DNA of 64,000 nt from Aspidiotus rigidus (GCA_035079385.1 JAVHKY010000003.1:26055501-26119500), one strand, 5' to 3'. Shown: positions 46,766 to 58,805, counted from the stretch's first letter. A program made the numbers and translations. The notes: a model not told the origin generated them from the sequence alone.

Positions 46766-46827
46766 AAAAGGGCATCCGTCCCGTAAGAAATACTATAAGC
46801 GGACGCCCTTTTGACAGGAACGTCCTC
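46766..46827. repeat. Short conserved hairpin, copy a
   Basis: Stem AAAAGGGCATCCG with CGGACGCCCTTTT (one mismatch), loop CCCGTAAGAAATACTATAAG, and GACGTCCTC-like sequence after. Copies b and c are at 54951 and 58730. Confidence 0.75.
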
Positions 46828-47279
46828 AATTGATGATTGATATAAAAAGGAGCTTGAAGGAATCTCAAACATAAAGAGCAAGCAGTGATTCTTATTTAGT
46901 GCTCAAAACAAGATTTTTTTTTTACAGACAACGGAGGTAGAACTAATTTTAAAGTGGGCCCCTCTAAGCCAAACCAAATCGTAAATCTGAATCTTTTTTC
47001 ATGATGGTCAGATATTGAGCTATTAGTTCATCTGAAGCAATCTGTAATTGGAGATAAATAAAACGAGATATTAAGAACCATCATATTCACATCAAGAAGG
47101 ATATTCAGGCGGTTCTTATATGATAGTATGATTGTGAAGTGAAAGGGTAGATCCACAAGACTAGAGGGCCATACGAGCAAAAATTGAATTCCTACGCGTG
47201 ATAGATCATTGCAATTTGTGTGGGATTTGAGATATGAACCAGGGGCGGGGATGTTACATTTAAATATGCGCAAATATGC
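46828..47279. other. Intergenic, nothing recognised
   Basis: No gene or clear repeat. Confidence 0.35.
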
Positions 47280-48400
47280 CTAGCCCAGCTGAACCTTATC
47301 AACTCCGCATTGACTCGATAACCGACCAAAAGTCGGTGTCGACCACAAATCGACCCAAAATGACTGAGAGTCGACTCAAAATCAGTCGTTCTTTCTTATC
47401 GTCGACGTCGAAATTGAGTCGGCTCCCGTTATCATGGATTGATGACGACCAACAATCGACGTCAATTTTAGGTCGATTATACGTCATTTGTCGGTAAAAG
47501 TCTTGTAATCGACGTTGACATTGGGTCGATTTCAAGTGCACAATCTGATTGGGTTCCAGAATCGAGGTCAAAATTGAGTCGACTCCCATCAGATTTTCAC
47601 GTCTATCGCAGTAGTTGAGCATAATTGGGATTCTGATCCAATCTCATAATGGCTGTACATTCTGTCTGCGAGTAGCGAAGTCACCAAAGAGACAGAATGC
47701 TACAAGAAACATCGATCGACTCTGATCGACATTGATTTGAGCTTCAATCTCAAGTCGACCAGTATGAATTCTCAGAAAGCTAAAAATCGACTGCTAACCG
47801 ACGCCAAACAGTAGTTGATATCAGGTCAATAAAGAAATTTGGAAGAATCGACTCGAAATCGATTTTACGTCGATTTGAGGTCGATTCGGATTCGACTTCT
47901 CCAAATCTTTTTATTGATCTTAAATCGCTTACTCCGTAGCGTCGATCAACAGTTGATTTTTAGTTCCCGAGGAACATAATGTTGGTGAACACTTTAAATT
48001 GACTCTAAATCAAGGTCGATCTGGAATCGATGTACAGTCACCCCCCCCCCCCCTCCCTCCCCGAGGGTTCTGTGTTTGTTGACCTTGCTACTCACAAACA
48101 GAATGCGTAGTCATAATTATATTATGAAGACCATTGTGAATCTCAGTAATGCTCGACCAGAATCAAGACGACCATCTTCAGTTGGAATTAAACTTTGATA
48201 CCAAGGGTCGACTCATATTCGACCTCGACTCTGAAACCCGATCAAATTTTTCACTTAAAATCTATTTTCAGTCGACATCATTCCATAATACCAGTCAGTA
48301 GTCGACTTGAATTCTAGTCATTTTAGGTCGATTTGTGGTCGATAGTGGGCGGAACTAAAACGACTTAAAATTAAGTCAACATGGTTTACTGGGATACAGG
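47280..48400. repeat. GTCGA-rich palindromic (foldback) element, copy 2
   Basis: Same architecture as 7270-8830, centre near 47880. AAAGCTAAAAATCGACTGCT pairs with the complement near 47945, and CATTCTGTCTGCGAGTAGCG pairs with TGCTACTCACAAACAGAATG near 48100. Arms are full of GTCGA words. Recognisable blocks (ATTCTGTCTG, GTCACCA, AGACAGAAT) align with copy 1 in the same orientation. A pure C tract lies at 48040-48051. Confidence 0.6.
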
Positions 48401-49256
48401 TTTTGGTGGTTAATGTTCAGAAACAATGGAACTGGCTATGATCTAAAATTTACATAAAAATTCAAACTATGGAAAGATTCTTCTTTTTTTTCTTTTTTGT
48501 TTTTAAATATGAAAATGTCCATTAGTTGAGGGTCGGGTGTTCCAGTTTCCAGAATTTGCCACCCATTGATGACGTCATCAATAACCTTGATCTCATCACG
48601 GGACTTGGGTAATGTTTAGCCCTTAATCCAGCGTTTCTTAACCTTTCTTGCAACCTAGCACATTTTTCCATGCGACAAAACTCCATACTGTACAAAAAAT
48701 TTTTCTGCGCGTTGAGATTTTCATATCTCTACTGATTTCCTCCCCCTAATTTCAGGAGATGGTCATATGAGGAATCAGTCTTCTTTCCTTATACTGCGGT
48801 TCCGAAAAACGAAAGATGTGAACTCGAGAAAATTTTGAGTTTCGCCGCCAGTCTACGCGAAAGGGTTCTGATGTTTCTTGCATTTACTGAGGAACCCCCT
48901 GGGCTCTCCTAATTCAAAAGTTCGTGTGGAAATATGAAATACTATCTGTCTTTTTTTGAAAATTCTAATTCATGTTTTTGATCATAATTTCGAGGCACAT
49001 TAGAGGTCGGTTTGCGGCACAAACTTGGCCTTAATCCTTATGTAGAGGAAGATTTCTTTCGAAAAGGACAGAAGAGACTTACAGCAATTTCGATTCGCCA
49101 GTTGCGCTCAAGAGGAGGAGATTGACAACATAATTTCGACCATGGGCCTCCATAGAGGATGGGATGTAGTATTAAGTATTTCAAATCTGTCTAGCTGGCC
49201 AAAAATACCATATTATGGAAACTTGTCTATCTTTTTTTTTTTTTTTTTTCAATACC
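48401..49256. other. Unassigned; may be an insertion separating part of copy 2
   Basis: No gene seen. GTCGA-rich sequence resumes beyond it at 49257. Confidence 0.3.
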
Positions 49257-49381
49257 AAAGAGCCATAAATCGACTCAAAATGTCGATACTCGAAACAACG
49301 CGACAAATGAGTCAAAATGGAGTCGATATTTGTCAACCCCTAGTCGACCTGATACCGACGTCGACGTGAGGTCGATTTCAA
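49257..49381. repeat. Outlying GTCGA-rich block
   Basis: AAATCGACTCAAAATGTCGA and GACGTCGACGTGAGGTCGAT, of the same word type as copy 2. Confidence 0.5.
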
Positions 49382-51000
49382 CAAGACTTTGGAAGAAATA
49401 AATTCTTAGTCAAAAAGGGTTCATCAGAAGTCCCCCCGATGTACAACTTTCGATATCGATATAAAAAGAGATCCACGACTTGGAAAAATCTGCTTCATGA
49501 AACCAATATCGAAGAGTTGTTTCAATTCAATTTTTCTTTCTACACCTTTCTGACAAAAGAGATTCCTAGCCTCTCATCTTAAAAACGCTTTTATCCTCTC
49601 AATTTCAAATCAACAAATCCAAGATGAAAGGACTTCACTGTTCGCCGAATCGCCAAGTGTTATATTATTTAGACAAACAAAATATTGGAATAAAAGTCGA
49701 TGATGGGGAGATTTAATTATACACAAAAATAATAATAAATTGGCGCTGATTCACACTTCCTCGCCTGTGAGATGGACGCAATGCATTCGCGACATCCAGT
49801 ATTCGTAATTTATTCAGTATTTGCGGAAATCGACGCAGGTAGAATTTTTCCAGTAATCAATAATAAGACTTCAGCCCTTCACTCTTGCTCAGGAAGTATT
49901 TAAATGATCTTTCACACACTTTCTTTACAGTTTTTGATGGAAGTTTGAAACGACAAAACGGTAATTGAGAGCGAGCGGTACTTGAGTTCAAATTTTTCAG
50001 ATTAGCTCAATGAAGGTATGAAAAAAGTACAAAACGGGGTTCAGATTTTTCAAATAATGTACTCAAAAGAAGTTGAAAGCATCATTTATTTCCTCGGCCT
50101 ACAAAAGTATTCAGAACACTGCAAATCCCAATTTTGGTGCTCAAGACGGCTTTTCAAACTAAACCAATCAAATTCCATATCACTTGGCACGCTAGGGGAG
50201 GAGGAACAAACGTTTTGGGAACCTCCCCTTTGTCCAAGTACGAAGCAGAGAGAGAGCTCATGAATTATATTGGTTATTGCAAGCAGTTTTACCTTCAATC
50301 TTGCGACGGCTATAATATAAATCGTTCTGTCAACAGCCAGGAATTAATCTCAAGAACTACGTGCAATCAAGGATGAGAAAAAGGCCTTAGCAGGCAAACA
50401 ATTCGATTTTCCCGTGAAAGAGCGTGGAAAAATATTTAAAGATCGATGCCTACAAAGGTCTCTTTTCTCATTCTCGGTCACACATAAGGAATTAGTTGAA
50501 ATTTGCTCAAAATTGTATGAAGAAAAATTTATACCAAAATTGATTTTAATTTTCAGTCAGTAGGAGAAGCAAATGTTGTCTATCTACCACACATTTTTTT
50601 CAACATTTTCTAACGGCAAATATTCTCTTCCTCAATTTTTGACACAATGCACTCTTTCTTTCATGTTTAGCTCACTGCTATCCCAAATGCATTCAGAGTG
50701 CTCATATTCTTATTTCTATAAAGGTCTAGATAATTTCTTGCCAGCACAGCTCGCTCTATAGGTCGGTCACTGAGGATTTAAAATTTTCGCTTATTCATAT
50801 CACACATCTGACCTCGGTTCGTCCAGAAACACGTTCTATGAAAGTTCGGGAGGGTGGAAGAAATGGTTTTCGACCCACTCTTACTTTATACGACACTTCC
50901 CCGAGAAATGGTCACGAAACTCCGAGAATTTAGAACAACATTCACCGTAATACGTAAATAATACAGCCTGAAAGTATTGATTTTTGAAACTTGATATTCG
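49382..51000. other. Intergenic, nothing recognised
   Basis: AT-rich; no supported gene. Confidence 0.35.
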
Positions 51001-51109
51001 CTGAATAATAATTTATTTATTTATTTATTTATTTTGCTTATTTGGGAGAATACCGCAAACAAACGTGAAAAAAAAAATAAAAAAATAAAAAATAATAAAA
51101 CAATGACAA

Positions 51110-51375
51110 TGACAATAAATCTGAAGACAATGCTCAAAAACAAAAAAAAAAAAAAGCTACCGCCACCACCACCCAAGTCTTACCCTAGCATACTCTGAAG
51201 CCCTCTCTTCAGTTCCACCCGTCCCATATGAAAAATGTCTAGGTTGGGGTTCTTATCACTCAAAGAGTTCCAAACACTTGCTAGGGTAAGGCTTGGATGG
51301 CGGTAGTAGTTGTTTTTTTTTTCTTGTTTTTTTTGTTTTGTTTTTGAGCATTGTCTTTAGATTTATTCTTTTTTT
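51110..51375. repeat. Inverted repeat (small foldback)
   Basis: AATCTGAAGACAATGCTCAA with ACCGCCACCACCACCCAAG and CTTACCCTAGCA is mirrored by TGCTAGGGTAAG, GATGGCGGTAGTAG and TTGAGCATTGTCTTTAGATT. An (ATTT)n run at 51009-51035 lies just outside. Confidence 0.7.
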
Positions 51376-51428
51376 TTCTCTCTTTTGTTTATTATTATTG
51401 TTTCCTGTTTTTTTTTTGTTTTTTTTTT

Positions 51429-51580
51429 TTAGCGGAGAACCCGCTATCCATTTTGTTAGGAGATTACATCCTCAGAAAACGTCTGCGTCCGCATCCGCGT
51501 CCGCGAAGTTAGTAACCTAAGGTTAGGTTAGGTTACGGGACTTAGAAGAATTTCGAGTCTCGAGCTATATATGAAAGGAG
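51429..51580 (+). repeat. About 150-bp direct duplication, copy 1
   Basis: TTTTTAGCGGAGAACCCGCT, AGGAGATTACATCCTCAGAA, CCGCGAAGTTAGTAACCTAA, GGTTAGGTTAGGTTACGGGA, TTTCGAGTCTCGAGCTATAT. The second copy is at 51788-51930. Confidence 0.85.
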
Positions 51581-51787
51581 AGGACGCTTTACGCGTCACG
51601 CTCCACGCGTCATTCACGATTCACGCGTCACGCGTATCGCAAGTGAAGGTTTTTTCCCACACATATTGCGTCCTCCATCGGTCATCACGCCCCTCAGATT
51701 TTTCATATCGAAATTCAAGTTGGAAATGATTCCTCCTACTTTCATAAATAATGATTTCTTCCCCCTTTTTTTCCTTCCTTTTCTTCC

Positions 51788-51930
51788 TTTTTTAGCGGGG
51801 AACCCGCTATCAATTTTGTTAGGAGATTACATCCTCAGAAAACGTCCGCGTCCGCGAAGTTAGTAACCTAAGGTTAGGTTAGGTTACGGGACTTATAAGA
51901 ATTTCGAGTCTCGAGCTATGTATGATAGAG
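51788..51930 (+). repeat. About 150-bp direct duplication, copy 2
   Basis: Nearly identical to 51429-51580 in the same orientation; it lacks a CGTCCGCATC-like internal unit. Between the copies lies a run of ACGCGTCACGC words. Confidence 0.85.
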
Positions 51931-52199
51931 GTCGAGTTAAGGAATTGCGGGTTCCCCGCTGCCATTGCAACGTCTGCAATGGCTTCTAATTTTTTACTGT
52001 ATTCCAGAGCATTTGTTCGCACATTCATTGGACAAAAGACGAGTCGCGAGCGACTATTAGCTCTCGGTACGTTCAAGGATATTTTTGCCAGAAGATACGG
52101 CTCGTGTATCCTACCATGAAGAATATCATGAAGAAATACAATCGAGTAGAAGGAGAAAGAACTTCAAGTTTGAAAAACGATTATTGTTACCATATTAGT

Positions 52200-52632
52200 C
52201 TAGTCAAATTAGACACAAAATGAGCTTAAAAAAGAATTTTTTGGTAGAGAACGGGTGTTTGCTGGAATGTGTAGAGGAAGGTATCGAAAAGCACCAAAAA
52301 AAAAACCATCCCCTAAAGGCTGAGGAAAATTTTTTGTAGCACGTTCTGGCCCCCCAAATTCAGTTTTTGGACTATTTCTCAAGAACTAAGCGTTTTACAA
52401 GAAAATGTTTCAAACAAAAGATGTTCCTCTTGAAATTTCAAATAAAATGATGTATAGAAAGTCCAGTTTAGACCGAATAGTCAGCTCGAAAATTCCCTCG
52501 AAGTAATATAGTTTTCAAAATTTAGACTAAATTTATCAAATTTTTGCTGATATCTCGGAAAAATCAACTTCTAGAAAAAAATGTATAGGAAGGAAATATT
52601 TTCTTAATAGTATTTCTTATAAATATAGTTTA
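52200..52632. repeat. Left inverted-repeat arm around a LINE insertion
   Basis: AAAGAATTTTTTGGTAGAGA, AAAATGTTTCAAACAAAAGA, GTCCAGTTTAGACCGAATAG and ATCTCGGAAAAATCAACTTC are all mirrored in 54520-54915. Confidence 0.9.
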
Positions 52633-52949
52633 TTCTACACACATTTTGTTGGCTTCTTCATCTTCTGTGGCTGCAAAATGTGATAATAAGGAATTCTTCT
52701 CTAGTCTAGCAATTGTCGAAAAATTGATCTCAACAAGCATGTAGCTTTGTTTACTGTGAACGTCAGCTATATGTATTTATTCGATACACACGGATCCAAG
52801 TACTGAAAGATACCTTACTAGGAGACCGATTGTACATACCTTCGTCATATGACTATCAGATCTCTCTCTTCAAGTGCCATACCCAAGGGACTTCAGGCAG
52901 TTGTCATTTCGATAATTTGTTTCTATTTTTCTCGATCTCTTGCTGCGTA

Positions 52950-54003
52950 GAAAATTTATTCTGGCAACATATTGGTCCACTGTCTTATGTTCCTCAGCCA
53001 TGAGAGACTTTTTCGGCCTATCCATCGCTTCCCCTCAATTCGACTATACATGATTGTCTGCAATAGATCATATTTAGGCCCGCGAAGTACACGACCTAGA
53101 TACTGCATTTTTTTTTTCTTAATGGTGTTTAGAAGTTCGCGCACTTTTCCCATGCGATCAAGAACTTCCGTATTCCGTATTTTTTCCGTCCATATAATCT
53201 TCAGCATGCCTCGGTAACACCACATCTCGAATGCATCAATTTTATTCATCATCGCCGTCTTCAGGGTCCACGTTTCACAGCTATAGAGTAGCCTCGACCA
53301 GACATAGCATTTCAAGATCCTCAATTTTAGACGCATGTTCAGGTCCTTTGTTGTCATTACCTTGCGCCAGTTACTGAATGCATCCTTTGCCAACGCTATT
53401 CGAACTTTAATCTCCTCATCCGGGTTCATATCTTCGTTTATCCAGGCTCTATGATATTTGAAATGCGTTACTCTTTCAATACGTTCTCCAGCTAGTTCCA
53501 GTTGTACATTTCCAATCCCACCCTTGCTTACTATCATCATTTTTGTTCTTATTAATGTTGATGGATAAGCCATATTTTTTACTGGCTTCGTTAACTCGGT
53601 TCAGTAAAGTTTGGTGGTCGGGCATTGTCTCTGCTACAAGGGCTGTGTTGTCCACATACCTGATATTATTGATTGTTTCGCCTCCAATTCGCACTCCTAT
53701 TGGCTGATCTTCTAAAGCCTCCACAAATATTTCTTCGGAGTAGATGTTGAATACATAGCGGTGGCGAGAGGACGCAACCCTGCCTTACTCCTCTTTTGAC
53801 TGGGATTTGCTGGGATTCTGTGTTGCCAATTTCCACAAACGCCGTTTGTTTCCAATACAGATTGACCATTAGCCGTATGTCCCAGTCGTCCAAGCCAATT
53901 TTCTTCAGGCTTTCAACTAGTTTGTTGTGTTGTATTTTATCGGAAGCTTTCTCTTTGTCTATAAAGCATATAAAGACTGTTTTTCGGAACTCTCGGCATT
54001 TTT
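52950..54003 (-). pseudogene. LINE ORF2 3' part (RT palm to C-terminus)
   Basis: Minus strand from 54003: KTVFICFIDKEKASDKIQHN (motif A; AFDK in the family), GLDDWDIRLMVNLYWKQTAF, PVKRGVRQGCVLSP (motif B), then RYVDNTALVAETMPDHQTLL, where the catalytic ADD reads VDN. Beyond are KKYGLSININKNKN, then DMNPDEEIKVRIALAKDAFS, KLRILKCYVWSRLLYSCETW and LGRVLRGPKYDLL. Frame changes near 53500, 53700 and 53880 and the altered active site make it inactive. The ORF ends at 52956. Confidence 0.85.
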
Positions 54004-54400
54004 GAAGAATAACTTGTACGCAGTACAGAGCAGAAGAAGGACTAGCAATCCTTCAATCCGAAGTAGAAAGCGCAATAAAGAACGCTCCAGTAAGAAAGGC
54101 CCCTGAACCGGGTGGAATGATAACAGAATTACTGAAAGTGTTGGATGAACACAGCATTGGAAAACTGACGAGACAGAATCTACATTAGCGGAACAATACC
54201 AGAAGAATGGCTTCGATAAAGTTCATAACAATTCCCAAGAAGCAAAAAACGAAAAGCTGCAACAATTTCAGACTAATCAGCTTGATGTCACATCTGCTAA
54301 AAATATTGTTGTGTATCACACAAAGAAGAATATCCAAAAAATGCGAGTACTACCAGATATGGATGAATAATTCTATCTTTATCCTGTTGTAAGTCTTGAT
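54004..54400 (+). pseudogene. Inverted 5' part of the same LINE (RT fingers)
   Basis: Plus strand: GLAILQSEVESAIKNAPVRK, APEPGGMITELLKVLDE, then MASIKFITIPKKQKTKSC, NNFRLISLMSHLLKILL and RRISKKCE. These are the RT blocks that should immediately precede the minus-strand part, but on the opposite strand and head to head with it at 54003/54004. About 25 residues are missing between the two parts. The arrangement is that of a 5' inversion from twin priming during LINE insertion. Confidence 0.8.
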
Positions 54401-54519
54401 AGCTAAATTTTAATTCTTATAGCTAACTACAGTATAAGAATTAATTCTACAATAAATTTCCTCTATTTCCGCTTGTTCTACAGAAGATATTAGGTATTAC
54501 ATTTGCTCAATTGTAAACT

Positions 54520-54915
54520 TATTTTATACTTAAGAAATACTATAAAGAAAATGTTTCCTTCCTATACGAGTACATTTTCTTCTAGAAGTTGATTTTTCCG
54601 AGATATCAGCAAAAATTTGATAAATTTCGTCTAAATTTTGAAAACTATATTACTTCGAGGGAATTTTTGAGCTGACTATTCGGTCTAAACTGGACTTTCT
54701 ATACATCATTTTATTTGAAATTTCAAGAGGAACATCTTTTGTTCGAAACATTTTCTTGTTAAACGCTTAGTTTTTGAGAAATAGTCCAAAAACTGAATTT
54801 GGGGGGCAAAAACGTGCCACAAAAAATTTTCCTCAGCCTTTAGGGGGTGGGTACTTTTCGATACCTTCCTCTACACATTTCAGCAAACACCCGTTCTCTA
54901 TCAAAACATTCTTTT
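54520..54915. repeat. Right inverted-repeat arm around a LINE insertion
   Basis: Reverse complement of 52200-52632, through to AAACACCCGTTCTCTATCAA at the outer end. Contains the core word GAGGAACATCTTTTGTTCGA. Confidence 0.9.
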
Positions 54916-54950
54916 GTATTGTCTAGTTTGCCTGGACTATATTTTAACTT

Positions 54951-55026
54951 GAAGCGCTGCATGGAAAAAGGGCCTCCATTCCATAAGGTATACATTAGAC
55001 GGAGACCCCTTTCCCACGCAGCGCTT
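54951..55026. repeat. Short conserved hairpin, copy b
   Basis: Perfect outer stem GAAGCGCTGC/GCAGCGCTTC, inner GGGCCTCC with GGAGACCCC, loop ATTCCATAAGGTATACATTA. Confidence 0.75.
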
Positions 55027-57000
55027 CACTTGTTTATTTCAAAACAGCCACGGAATCTAAAGATCTTTGTTATATTAATGTTAATGAAATAGGGAAGGTT
55101 GATTTGGTGAATAATCTCTCCAAAGAGAATCCACAATGCATCATACATTTTAGAGTGGGGAGAAAATTCAAGACAAATTATCAGATGATGTACACATCAC
55201 CTTTTCTCGCGGCCAATTCAAGAAAATAAAACTTACGCGATGCTTTGATAATGTTTCCACAGTCAAAACTGGTAAAGTTCACATTAAAGACAATTTTCAA
55301 AAAAATTGCACAACTAATGCAGATTTTCGCGAACCACACGTGTAACTTACACTAGGACAAAGGACACTTAAAAACACGAGCGAACCAATTTCCAGTTTTA
55401 TTGCGCACAAAAACAACTGGAGATTTCAATCTCGAACTTGTCTGAATCACATCTTGACCTTTTTGAAAGATACTAAATAAACCTTAAAATCTCTAAAGAC
55501 GCTGCGAACTTTTTCATTGGAAAGCATTTTATTTCCCCGAGGCTGCTTTTGAATAAACCACGACTTTTAACCCATGACCGAAATGTGTGATACACAATTT
55601 CGGAAAACAATAATACAATAATTAAAGAAAATTAAGATCACACAATAATTCATTCACTTAATCGTCAGAAGCTGAATTCTCGCCATCCATTTATTTAAAC
55701 AACACACGGACGGAACAGCGCGTTTTCTAAGAAGCTTACATAGCTTGCACACATATGAGAAGTGACTGATGAATTGTAGCCGAGAGTTTACACCGTATTT
55801 AATGATAATGAAAGCTATTTTCTAATGATAACGCGATAATGCGCTCGACGGAATATCAACTAAAATAAACGCGCTTTATTAAATCGGCCGCTTAATTAAC
55901 CGCAATTCGATTCCTCCTTCGATATGAGGGAAGTCCCCGGGTCAATTCCGCAAACAATGCGACTTCATATGAAATTTTCGACGAGGTTCGCATTTCGGCA
56001 GGACCTAATGAAGTCGTCAAACGAAAAGTGTTTTACAATTTATGACAATACTAGAATTCTAATGACATTTCCTAGAAATGGTCTATCGCGTCAAGCTTAT
56101 CTGAATACAGCAAAACTCCCATTTGAACTTTCAAAACGTTCTTCGGTCATGTATGCTCTATATCATAACTACAACATAAATATGTTTTAGCTGTTACTTT
56201 ATCATATCATCTTATGGGACTCTATACGTACGAAGGTACGTATTTAAAAATGTTACCAATTTCAAACATCCATTTCTTACTAGAAAACATGACAGGGAAT
56301 AACGGACTTATCGTTATACTTATGACCTTGAGGATTGGAGTTATCAGTACCGAAACGGAAGAAATATATTATCGTGGTGAAAAGAACAAGGGTTAGTTCC
56401 AGGAGAGGCTGGATGGTCACAATTAATGATTATAAACATTGCAAAGGAAAATATGGAAAGTGACTGAGAAAGTAATACACATATTGCAATGCATCTGCGC
56501 AGTGAAAATTTAAAATACACGCGAGACTTCCATTTTTCAAAAAGAAAATTGGAACAAAAGATAGAATAATCATTATCATGACTTTCTTCCCTTCTTGATG
56601 AAAAAATATACTTCATTAATGTCCCTCTCCCTCCCATAAGGAGCTCAATAATCAACATTTTTCCAACTCGGTGATTAGAGTCTTTTGAAGTTTCTCTCGT
56701 GACATATAATTTTCGCAAGTCCCGAAAATATTCTAAAGCCTCCGTCCCCCTCAGAACCAGTACGAGTATTACAGTCACGAAAAAACAGAATCAATTTGTT
56801 TCTGTAATTTACGGTTATCCATAATTATTGACCCTTCTGGAGAAAGGACGGAAATTTGGGCTCTCTTAAAAATAAGGAGACTCGCAAATGTGTAGCTGAT
56901 TTAACAGTGAAAATCGGCCCTGTGGTGCGAATATCCATAAAAAATGGTCCGCAACACTCCCCACCCCCAGCATGCTGGGGGGTGATATGATCAAAGGCTT
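55027..57000. other. Intergenic, nothing recognised
   Basis: AT-rich; ORFs at 55.9-56.8 kb have no recognised family. Confidence 0.35.
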
Positions 57001-57830
57001 GTGGGAGAAGATCAAGGAGGCAGGGTTAATCATAAGAAAAGCTGATGAAGGTAATGTCGTCGTAGTTATGGAGAAATATTTACAGTTTGCTTGGCCAATT
57101 TGGGGCTAAGGAGAATGCCCTATTTAATTTTCTAAATTTTTTCGAAGATGGTAGAAAAGCCATCATTAAGAGCTCTTCAACAAAGGAAGCCATTTTGGAA
57201 CATAATCCTGTTCCTCCCCTCGTTTACGGGTTGCCTAAAATGCATAAAGAAAATATTCCGATGCGGCCGGTCGTCTCATTTGTTTCTTCTCCGACCTACT
57301 CCTTCGCCAAATTTCTAGATCGGTAATTCAAGTTCCGGGTGGAGATTGAGTCTTCCTATTTAGTTAAAAATTCGGGCTCCCTGGCTGACAAATTGAAGGA
57401 TGTATGTCTTCCTCCGGGATCAATTTTATGCTCCTTCGATGTTGTTGGGCTATTTCCCAACATCCCCGAGGCTCCCACGATTTGTTTATTAAATCTGGTG
57501 CTCCTCATGAGGAATTATGTGAATTTTTTGACCTTTTCAACGTCTGTTGATCCCTAAACTTCAGTAAATTTGATGGGAAATTCTTCGAGTTCCCTATTGG
57601 GTCCCCTTTGGATTCTCTCATGTCCAAATTCGAGCTTGACTCATTCTCTGCGTCTACTATTGGCACAGGTACGTTGACGACATTTTGTATGCGTGGATCG
57701 GGCCAGTAGAACTCCTTAGTGAGTTTCTCGCTTATTTGAACAGCCTATACCCTTCCATAAAATTCACACTGGAAGTTGGTGGCTCCACTAAAAAATTTGT
57801 TGACTTGTTAAATGCATAAGTAACCCGCAT
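57001..57830 (+). pseudogene. Third Penelope-like RT fragment, decayed
   Basis: LVYGLPKMHKENIPMRPVVS with SSPTYSFAKFLDR, then LPPGSILCSFDVVGLFPNIP (motif A). After a deletion come YVDDILYAWIGPVELLSEFL and IKFTLEVGGSTK. It belongs to the same family as the 15-kb element and adds the fingers region missing there. The sequence between motif A and YVDD is shortened, frames change several times, and the GIY-YIG domain is absent. Confidence 0.85.
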
Positions 57831-58729
57831 CCATTCCACCATGGAGGATGGACGGCACTGGCGCTACACACGCGACCCAAGCGGAAAAAATGAATCCTAC
57901 TGATAGCATCATTAAAACGCAAACACAATCACGAGCAACAAGCGGGCTAAAGGCGCGCATCAATTACTTGTAACCCAAATAGATACAGAAGAAAGTCCTC
58001 AAAAAGAGGAATTTATGAATCGGAGCTCGCAAATGTTCTTGAAAACGTGACTCTTCTGGGTTCTGGTTTCTACTTCGGAAATTATTGTATAGAGAGTAGC
58101 ATTATATTATATTTCACGTCGCCAATCAAAATTTGAAGATGGGAGAAAATAATTGTCTCCTTCTCTTCTTTTTTTCATTGAATTTTTTACAACAAATTTA
58201 TTATATTCACAAAGTATGATTACTGTAAAACAAAAGGAGGGAAAGATTCTTTTCCACAATCCGTCATCATTGGACGTTTTCGGCTAGTCTTTGAACGAAA
58301 AAGAGTTGTGTCCTAAAAGAAGTAGACGAAAAACAGAACAGTTAATGATTTTCGGTGAATGCATAGACTTGGAAAAATCTGAAAACTTTGCTGGAACCAT
58401 TAAATTAAGGGACAGGTAATCTTCGAGAAGAGATCGAGAAATATTACTGTCGAAATTGAAGTAGAATGAAAAAAAGACGTGAAACAAATCGAAGGTAGAT
58501 TAAAAACCCAAAAATTTGTGCAAACTTAGGAGAAAAGTATTATTCAGGAGACTCTGTCGAAAATTAGGATTAAAAACGTTATATTCTTACAGGTTGTCTG
58601 CAAAATTTCTATGACACTCTGTATTTTAGATTTTTTGATTCTTCGTAAATTTCCTGACTCTTTCATACTTTGTAAACATACTCGTACTACGTTTTTTTAT
58701 AACTGGAATTCTCTTCTTGAAGGTATGAG
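57831..58729. other. Intergenic, nothing recognised
   Basis: No supported gene or repeat. Confidence 0.35.
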
Positions 58730-58805
58730 AGGAGGGTTCTGGCAGAAGGGCCTCCTTCCCATAAGAAATACATTGTGCGGAAGCCCTTTTGCCAGATACG
58801 TCCTC
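58730..58805. repeat. Short conserved hairpin, copy c
   Basis: Nested stems GAGGA/TCCTC, CTGGCAGAAGGGCCTCC with GGAAGCCCTTTTGCCAG, loop CCATAAGAAATACATT. The loop shares TAAGAAATAC with copy a. Confidence 0.8.

Noticed and set aside
51515..51536. TTAGG-like stretch as a telomere end
   Set aside because: Only two to three units, inside a duplicated 150-bp block, far from a chromosome end.
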